Positions 37,528 to 41,631 of a stretch of DNA of 41,631 bases are shown one piece after another. The notes under the pieces were generated by a model. It had not been told where the DNA came from, searched no databases, and was given only the letters and a program-made list of their open reading frames with translations. Position 1 is the first letter of the stretch; each line of letters starts with the position of its first letter. The translations under genes and the position numbers were made by a program. The stretch lies in the IMG/VR virus record IMGVR_UViG_3300047469_000108, positions 1 to 41,631 of that record, one strand, 5' to 3'. The DNA is from a virus.

Positions 37528-38285
37528 TGAGCGACATACTCAAAACACCAGCGGCGAAGTGGCGGCAGGAAGGCGAAGCTGATCCGCACGGCGACCAGTA
37601 CAACTGCCAGCGGGCGGCGCTGACCCTCGGTGAGCTGACGGACGACGAGTTGGCCAACGGGGTGTTCCTGCATGGCAACGAGCCGCTGAATGTAAACGCG
37701 CTGCTTCGCAAGACACCCGGCTATCACTCGGCGGTTGTCTGGCTCACCGCTGGCAAAGATCGGATCCGCTGGCTGTCCCGGGCGCTCGAGGATTCGAAGG
37801 CTCGCGAACAAGCCCTGCAGCAGCGCCTGAACGCAGCGGATCAGCGGATTGATGAGCTGGAGCGAGACAAGCACCGGCTGGATACGCTGGAATCGAATTG
37901 CTGGGACATCCGCTTCGACAGCAGCCCAAACGGCGACGCCGGCGACAGCAGCCTCAACATCGAGGTCGTCGGCCACTGGATGGATAAGCCGTTCGAGCGC
38001 GTCATCGGCGAGAACTACAGCGAGAACCTTCGCGCCGCCATTGACCAGGCGATGGCAGCTCCGGCCTATCCGCCGGCGCGCCCTGAATATCCTGAGCCAG
38101 AATCTGTAAAGGATGATGACTGGCATATGAACCCGTGCAAGCAAGGTCACCGCGATGTCGGTGCGTCCGGTGGTGTGGCGGCGTGCAACCAGTGCGACGA
38201 GAAGATAGAAGCCGCAACCACGCAGGAGGCTTTCGAGCGCTGGAACGCCACACACCCAGCCATCGAATCAGTCGAAGCCAGATAG
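37524..38285 (+). CDS. Coiled-coil protein with C-terminal zinc-ribbon (Lar-like)
   Basis: A 253-residue protein starting at adjacent ATG codons 37524/37527, coupled to DUF4406, with GGAGG upstream; the second ATG has the better spacing. Residues 1-75 (HGDQYNCQRAALTLGELTDDELANGVF) form a domain seen in several Pseudomonas phage proteins. Residues about 90-125 are a coiled coil. The C-terminal 45 residues (NPCKQGH..ACNQCDEKIEAATTQEAFERWN) have two Cys pairs and the TxxEAxxxWN pattern of Lar-type zinc ribbons. Lar modifies type I restriction; whether this one does is unknown. Confidence 0.8.
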   Translation: MMSDILKTPAAKWRQEGEADPHGDQYNCQRAALTLGELTDDELANGVFLHGNEPLNVNALLRKTPGYHSAVVWLTAGKDRIRWLSRALEDSKAREQALQQRLNAADQRIDELERDKHRLDTLESNCWDIRFDSSPNGDAGDSSLNIEVVGHWMDKPFERVIGENYSENLRAAIDQAMAAPAYPPARPEYPEPESVKDDDWHMNPCKQGHRDVGASGGVAACNQCDEKIEAATTQEAFERWNATHPAIESVEAR

Positions 38286-38302
38286 GAGTACATCTGTACT
38301 CC
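38285..38302 (+). other. Hairpin after the Lar-like gene
   Basis: GGAGTAC pairs perfectly with GTACTCC around ATCT, starting at the stop codon of the previous gene. No T run follows. It may protect the upstream message. Confidence 0.6.
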
Positions 38303-38336
38303 AGCCGCAAATCTACTCCCTCCCCCTTCAAAGTCA

Positions 38337-38350
38337 GCCGCTATAGCGGC
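38337..38350 (+). other. 14-bp palindrome before the 38363 gene
   Basis: GCCGCTATAGCGGC is a perfect palindrome ending just before AAGGA and 12 nt before the start codon. It can form an RNA hairpin next to the ribosome site or bind a dimeric protein. Confidence 0.65.
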
Positions 38351-38362
38351 AAGGACGAAGTC

Positions 38363-38677
38363 ATGCCTGAAGAAAAATTGATTGGCCCCGTCGAAGTTGT
38401 GCGCGATGAAGACGGGTACTGGTATCACCCGAACATTCCGGATTTCGACGAAGACGCCGAAGCATGCAAGGCGTGGCTCGACGCCCAAGGTCTGAAGGTA
38501 ATCGGCTGGCACATGGATTCAGACTTGGAATCCCATCCCTACTGGGAAAACGATTCGGCTCACTGCCTTGGCTGGGAGCCAGAGACGCCTTCAGGCGATG
38601 GCTGGTTCCTGCTCGGCATCTTCGATACGGACGACGGCCCCTATGTGCAGTGGGCTCGCCGCGAGGTGACGCCATGA
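38363..38677 (+). CDS. Hypothetical early protein (104 aa)
   Basis: A 104-residue acidic protein with AAGGA 7 nt before ATG. It starts MPEEKLIGPVEVVRDEDGYW, and has several tryptophans in the middle and end (IGWHMDSDLESHPYWENDSA, GDGWFLLGIFDTDDGPYVQW). The pattern resembles small phage proteins of unknown function that end early operons in Pseudomonas phages. The next gene is coupled by ATGA. Confidence 0.75.
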   Translation: MPEEKLIGPVEVVRDEDGYWYHPNIPDFDEDAEACKAWLDAQGLKVIGWHMDSDLESHPYWENDSAHCLGWEPETPSGDGWFLLGIFDTDDGPYVQWARREVTP

Positions 38678-39240
38678 TCATAGATGACGTGATGACGGAC
38701 AAAATCACCCTGCACGGCCTCGGGTTCGTGCAGGTCCAACTGCAGGGCAATCAGCGCCTGCACGTTTGGCACCCTGAGCTACCCCGCCGGGCGTGCTTTG
38801 AGCATTCGGCGATCCACGACCACCGCTTCAACTTCACCTCCCGCGTGATCGTCGGAACGCAATTCAACCACGAGTTCGAACTCGTCTGCCACGATGCTGG
38901 GGAATTCATGCTCTACCTGCATGAGGGAGCACGGACACCTGGCGGCGGCAGACCATGGACACCAGACGGTCGCGCAGATCTAGTGCATGTCGGGACGCTC
39001 GGAATACCGGCCGGCAACGATTACAACACTCAGGCATATGCGTACCACCGCACCACACCCGGCGGTGACGGCCGCGTAGCGACGATCATGGCCAAGCGAG
39101 GTGAGTACCCGGCGGGCGCTCATTCCACTTGCCGAGTCGGCATTCAGCCAGACACGGACTTCGACCGATTCCAGTGGTCACCAGCGCAGCTCTGGGAAAT
39201 TGTGGCGGATGTGTTGCTCGGCCAGAAGGTGACGCCATGA
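38674..39240 (+). CDS. Hypothetical protein with cupin-like histidines
   Basis: A 188-residue protein starting MIIDDVMTDKITLHGLGFVQ at an ATGA overlap. EHSAIHDHRFNFTSRVIVG (about 44-62) has the H-x-H spacing of cupin metal sites, and a later His in the AYAYHRTTPGG segment could complete it. Strand-rich composition supports a beta barrel. A metal-binding cupin is my best guess, without a named family. ATGA coupling to an 18-codon frame follows. Confidence 0.72.
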   Translation: MIIDDVMTDKITLHGLGFVQVQLQGNQRLHVWHPELPRRACFEHSAIHDHRFNFTSRVIVGTQFNHEFELVCHDAGEFMLYLHEGARTPGGGRPWTPDGRADLVHVGTLGIPAGNDYNTQAYAYHRTTPGGDGRVATIMAKRGEYPAGAHSTCRVGIQPDTDFDRFQWSPAQLWEIVADVLLGQKVTP

Positions 39241-39293
39241 TCTTCGCCCCGCTCTACATGGCCTACCTCATCTACAAGGGGCCGTGGCGATGA
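39237..39293 (+). CDS. 18-codon frame coupling two early genes
   Basis: MIFAPLYMAYLIYKGPWR is a hydrophobic 18-residue frame joined by ATGA overlaps to the gene before and to NinX after. If translated, it would hand ribosomes from the cupin-like gene to ninX, or make a tiny membrane peptide. The double overlap is the only evidence. Confidence 0.4.
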   Translation: MIFAPLYMAYLIYKGPWR

Positions 39294-39616
39294 ACATGAC
39301 CGAAGTAAACACGCAGGAACTGTCGGGCGCGGCGCTGGATTGGGCAACAGGAACGGCGGTGGGTGCATTTGACGGCGAATTCAAGTTCAGGCCGTTCCAT
39401 CCATCCACCGACTGGAGCCAGTGCGGCCCGCTGATCGCCAAAATCAAAATTGGCTTCGGTCCAGTCCGTGGTGGCTGGGTGGCGCACCCACATCGCCCGA
39501 ATGCGCCTACCGAATGGCTCACCGCTGAAGAGCCACTGGTTGCGATCTGCCGCGCCATCGTCGCAGACAAACTCGGCATGGCAGTGAGCGTCCCCGCCGA
39601 ACTCATCCAGCAGTAA
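39290..39616 (+). CDS. ninX: NinX-like protein (DUF2591)
   Basis: A 108-residue protein of the DUF2591/NinX family. TEVNTQELSGAALDWATGTA at about 3-22 and the late VAICRAIVADKLGMAVSVPAEL region are typical. NinX occurs in the nin region of lambdoid phages such as P22, but here it is in the left early operon. Its function is unknown. ATG 39290 shares an ATGA overlap with the 18-codon frame; ATG 39296 is an alternative. Confidence 0.88.
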   Translation: MNMTEVNTQELSGAALDWATGTAVGAFDGEFKFRPFHPSTDWSQCGPLIAKIKIGFGPVRGGWVAHPHRPNAPTEWLTAEEPLVAICRAIVADKLGMAVSVPAELIQQ

Positions 39617-39636
39617 CCCCTCCCCCAACTCAACAG

Positions 39637-39655
39637 CCTGCCGGTGTACGGCGGG
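39637..39655 (+). other. Hairpin before the 39668 gene
   Basis: CCTGCCG pairs with CGGCGGG (one G-U) around a 5-nt loop and ends 12 nt before the GTG start, next to GAGG. The CCCCTCCCCC tract before it resembles one before the 38337 palindrome, as if both belong to one leader type. Confidence 0.55.
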
Positions 39656-39667
39656 CGAGGATCGATC

Positions 39668-40174
39668 GTGTCCGACCAAAACATGGAGTACCAGCTCGAT
39701 GCCGCCGATGTGGAAGCCCTGAAAGGTATGGTTGTTGTCCCGCTCGGCTTCCGCCGCGCTGCAATCGAGCTCTACATGAACAAGCACGGGCTGGACGCCA
39801 CCCTCAATCTTTTCGAGCAGTCGCTAGGAATGGCCAACTCAGTCGCCCAAAACTGCCGTGAGATGTCCGAGATGCTCATGGTCGAGCATTGCGACATGCA
39901 TCCGTACGCCGCTGAAAACATCAATCTCCCGACGATGCTTGGCGCGTGCATGGGGGCTGCCCTCAACCGCAAGTGCCAGCCAGAACCCCGCGGCATGTGC
40001 CATGGGTGCGCCTACCGACTCGGATCAATCGCCAACCAGTGCGAGCCCACCACTATTGATGCAGACCAGATGATCTACGACAGCAAAGGCTTCATGTGCC
40101 ACGCCGACCTCAACGAGCACGGGCAGCCCACCAAGGTTTGCGCCGGGCACGCAAAAGCGTCCACCACCCAATAA
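39668..40174 (+). CDS. Cysteine-rich hypothetical protein
   Basis: A 168-residue protein starting at GTG 39668, with GAGG 8 nt upstream. Residues 1-60 are helical (LDAADVEALKGMVVVPLGF). The second half has many cysteines (CREM, EHCDMH, ACMG, KCQPEPRGMCHGCAYR, QCEP, FMCH, VCAGH), enough to bind zinc or an iron-sulfur cluster. It lies directly before the excision module. No family recognised. Confidence 0.75.
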   Translation: MSDQNMEYQLDAADVEALKGMVVVPLGFRRAAIELYMNKHGLDATLNLFEQSLGMANSVAQNCREMSEMLMVEHCDMHPYAAENINLPTMLGACMGAALNRKCQPEPRGMCHGCAYRLGSIANQCEPTTIDADQMIYDSKGFMCHADLNEHGQPTKVCAGHAKASTTQ

Positions 40175-40183
40175 CCAACTTCT

Positions 40184-40198
40184 GCCGCCACGCGCGGC
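40184..40198 (+). other. Hairpin before the excisionase gene
   Basis: GCCGC pairs with GCGGC around a 5-nt loop and ends 13 nt before the xis start codon, next to GGAG. Confidence 0.55.
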
Positions 40199-40211
40199 AT
40201 GGAGCATCACA

Positions 40212-40424
40212 ATGAGAAAGGAACTGATCAAGATCAGTGAGTTTCAGCGCCGGCGCTGGGGCGAGAACGGCACGCCGCCCTGCTCCCAAGCGATCCGCAA
40301 CTACATCCGAAACGGCCAGGTGCCCGGCGAGCAGATCGGGAAACTCTGGTACGTTGATTGGACTGCGTTCAGTCGATCGGACGGCAACGATCTGGTCGCG
40401 ATGGTATTGAAAGGAGCTGCATGA
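40212..40424 (+). CDS. xis: Excisionase
   Basis: A 70-residue basic protein directly before and overlapping the integrase gene by 4 bp. The pattern LIKISEFQRRRWGENGTPPC.AIRNYIRNGQVPGEQIGKLWYVDWTAF resembles the winged-helix fold of lambda-type excisionases. It would bind and bend the attachment-site arm and drive integrase toward excision. GGAG precedes its ATG. Confidence 0.85.
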   Translation: MRKELIKISEFQRRRWGENGTPPCSQAIRNYIRNGQVPGEQIGKLWYVDWTAFSRSDGNDLVAMVLKGAA

Positions 40425-41536
40425 TGGTCCCACGGCCGCGCAACAAGGCGAACAAGAGCCTCCCGCAGAACCTGTATTTCGATTCGCGGCGCTCGACCTA
40501 TCGCTACCGCCGGCCTACCGACGGTAAGTGGTTCCAATTCGGCGCCGACCGAATCAAAGCGATCGATGCTGCGAAGCAGTTGAATTTGGAATTTATGCGA
40601 GGCGCCGACCTGATCGGCGCGGTGATGGGCAGCACATCCGAATCGTTCGCCGGTTTCATGGATACCTACGAGCGCGACGTGCTGCCACCACGGGAGCTGG
40701 CGAAAGGAACATTGGGCCTGTACGCCGTGCACTTCCGCCGCTTCCGAAAACAATTCGAAGGCAAAGCGATCGACCAGATCACGATCCGCATGATCGCGGA
40801 GATGCTGGACGCCCTCACGCCTCGCACTGCAAACCAGTGCCGCGCACTGCTAATCGACATCTTCAACCACGCAGCGGCCAAGGGCCTGTGCCCGGACAAC
40901 CCGGCGGGCAGCACCATCAACCGAATTGAAAAGAAGCAACGCAAGCGGCACACGGTCGAAGGCCTGAAAGCCATCCGGGAAAAGTCGCCGTTCTGGCTGC
41001 AGAACGCAATTGACCTCGCACTGATCACTGCGCAGCGCCGGACGGACATCTTGAATATGAGGTTCGATGGTGTTCGGGAAGGTTTTTTATATGTGGTGCA
41101 GCAGAAGACGGCGAAAGCCAGCGACGCGGCGTGGATCCGGTTCAAAGTGACCGAAGAACTCCAGGCGGTGATCAGCCGGTGTCGGGATGACATCGTTTCG
41201 CCCTACCTGATTCACCGTCGGCCAGACCGAAAAAAGCAGAAGCAGGCGCAGACGAAAGACCACTGGACTCAGGTCGAAGAACGATATTTGACGCGAGCCT
41301 TCAAAGAGGCCCGGGAAGCGGCGGGATGCTATAAGGGATGGAAAGAGGAGGAAATGCCGGGCTTCCACGAAGTGCGAGCACTGTCGCTGCACCTGTATCA
41401 GAAAGTCGGAAAGGATGGTCAGAAGATCGCCGGCCACGCCAGCGAAACCATGACCAAAAACTACCAGAGGGATCACGCGGAAATCGTCTGGTCGGAGGCA
41501 ATTCCAGACCTGAATATCAGCGAAATTACCGGGTAG
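40421..41536 (+). CDS. int: Lambda-type integrase
   Basis: A 371-residue tyrosine recombinase. Residues 1-58 are a lambda-type arm-binding domain (SLPQNLYFDSRRSTYRYRRP); 70-170 is the core-binding domain. The catalytic set is complete: Arg206, Lys229, His316, Arg319, His339 and Tyr348 (GHASETMTKNY). Starts ATG 40421 and 40424 are adjacent; the second is better spaced from AAGGAG. The stop codon lies in the first of three arm-type repeats. It integrates the phage into tRNA-Pro(GGG). Confidence 0.96.
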   Translation: MMVPRPRNKANKSLPQNLYFDSRRSTYRYRRPTDGKWFQFGADRIKAIDAAKQLNLEFMRGADLIGAVMGSTSESFAGFMDTYERDVLPPRELAKGTLGLYAVHFRRFRKQFEGKAIDQITIRMIAEMLDALTPRTANQCRALLIDIFNHAAAKGLCPDNPAGSTINRIEKKQRKRHTVEGLKAIREKSPFWLQNAIDLALITAQRRTDILNMRFDGVREGFLYVVQQKTAKASDAAWIRFKVTEELQAVISRCRDDIVSPYLIHRRPDRKKQKQAQTKDHWTQVEERYLTRAFKEAREAAGCYKGWKEEEMPGFHEVRALSLHLYQKVGKDGQKIAGHASETMTKNYQRDHAEIVWSEAIPDLNISEITG

Positions 41537-41567
41537 TTTTGCGCAAGTTTTGCGCGAGTTTTGCGCA
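41535..41567 (+). repeat. Three tandem 11-bp repeats, likely integrase arm sites
   Basis: AGTTTTGCGCA, AGTTTTGCGCG, AGTTTTGCGCA in direct tandem, beginning inside the int stop codon. They lie between int and the right attachment site, where arm-type integrase or Xis sites are expected. A core copy lies at 329-338 in the left arm. Confidence 0.75.
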
Positions 41568-41631
41568 GGCACAAAAAAGCCGATCTAGATGATCGGCTTA
41601 AGTGTCTGATTTTACTCAGGAATGATGGTCG
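41565..41631 (-). repeat. Right attachment site, cut by the window end
   Basis: Repeats 105-171 with few changes: terminator, spacer and the first bases of the tRNA 3' end (CCA and discriminator side at 41626-41631). The intact tRNA-Pro(GGG) should continue to the right, with its 3' end and terminator supplied by the phage. Confidence 0.85.
41573..41599 (-). terminator. tRNA-Pro terminator, right (phage-borne) copy
   Basis: The same 9-bp stem AAGCCGATC/GATCGGCTT with a U run on the minus strand. It would end the tRNA-Pro transcript that comes from beyond the window and also shields int from it. Confidence 0.75.

Noticed and set aside
41535-41567. CRISPR-like array
   Set aside because: The three 11-bp units are directly adjacent with no spacers and lie at the integrase end, so they are arm-type sites.

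Overview
The window is an essentially complete, lambda-like (siphovirus) temperate prophage integrated in a Pseudomonas chromosome, most likely of the fluorescens group. Protein content, moderate-to-high GC and tRNA sequence suggest the host; no database search was possible. The prophage is bounded by a direct repeat, 105-213 on the left and 41565-41631 (window end) on the right. The repeat holds the 3' half of a tRNA-Pro (anticodon GGG) and its downstream terminator. The integrase sits beside the right copy, where the intact tRNA should continue beyond the window. Bases 1-104 are probably host DNA.

Left to right. 214-1529: prophage end with two small + strand accessory genes and a possible integrase arm site. 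1530-24702: the late operon, read right to left on the minus strand: holin, HNH nuclease, small and large terminase, HK97-type portal, protease and capsid, connectors, tail completion, tail tube, G/GT chaperones (with a lambda-type GGGAAAG slippery site), tape measure, tail tip M-L-K-I-J, side fibre and chaperone, then endolysin and Rz/Rz1 spanins. The holin is thus at the opposite end of the operon from the other lysis genes. A lipoprotein moron sits between GT and the tape measure gene. 24703-25240: late leader, with a strong late promoter overlapping the stop codon of the Q antiterminator, a downstream terminator, and a + strand moron gene antisense to the leader. 25241-31285: early right operon (minus strand): CII-like regulator, Rha/KilAC antirepressor, O- and P-type replication proteins (candidate origin inside O), a nin-like block (YbcO-type nuclease, VRR-NUC nuclease, tiny membrane protein, a second complete tyrosine recombinase, zinc protein), then Q. 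31286-31640: divergent cro/cI switch with operators of form GTAAAC-N5-GTTTAC.

32378-41536: early left operon (+ strand) from a clear promoter with a perfect operator over its -10 box, a boxA-like antitermination signal and a structured leader. It carries many small genes, a long structured non-coding stretch (33360-33895), a YejK nucleoid protein, a DUF4406 protein, NinX, an excisionase and the integrase. I see no N-like antiterminator and no Red-type recombination genes. Three genes run against this operon: 32992-33201, a membrane-anchored protein (34974-35501), and a zinc-ribbon protein (36616-36795).

Regulatory logic inferred from the layout: CI binds the shared operator at both early promoters to hold lysogeny. 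Cro, CII and the antirepressor modulate the switch. Early transcription reaches O/P and Q, and Q lets polymerase pass the terminators of the late operon. A recurring architecture is a short hairpin about 10-30 nt upstream of nearly every start codon that is not translationally coupled to the gene before it. No CRISPR array, insertion sequence or complete tRNA gene was seen.
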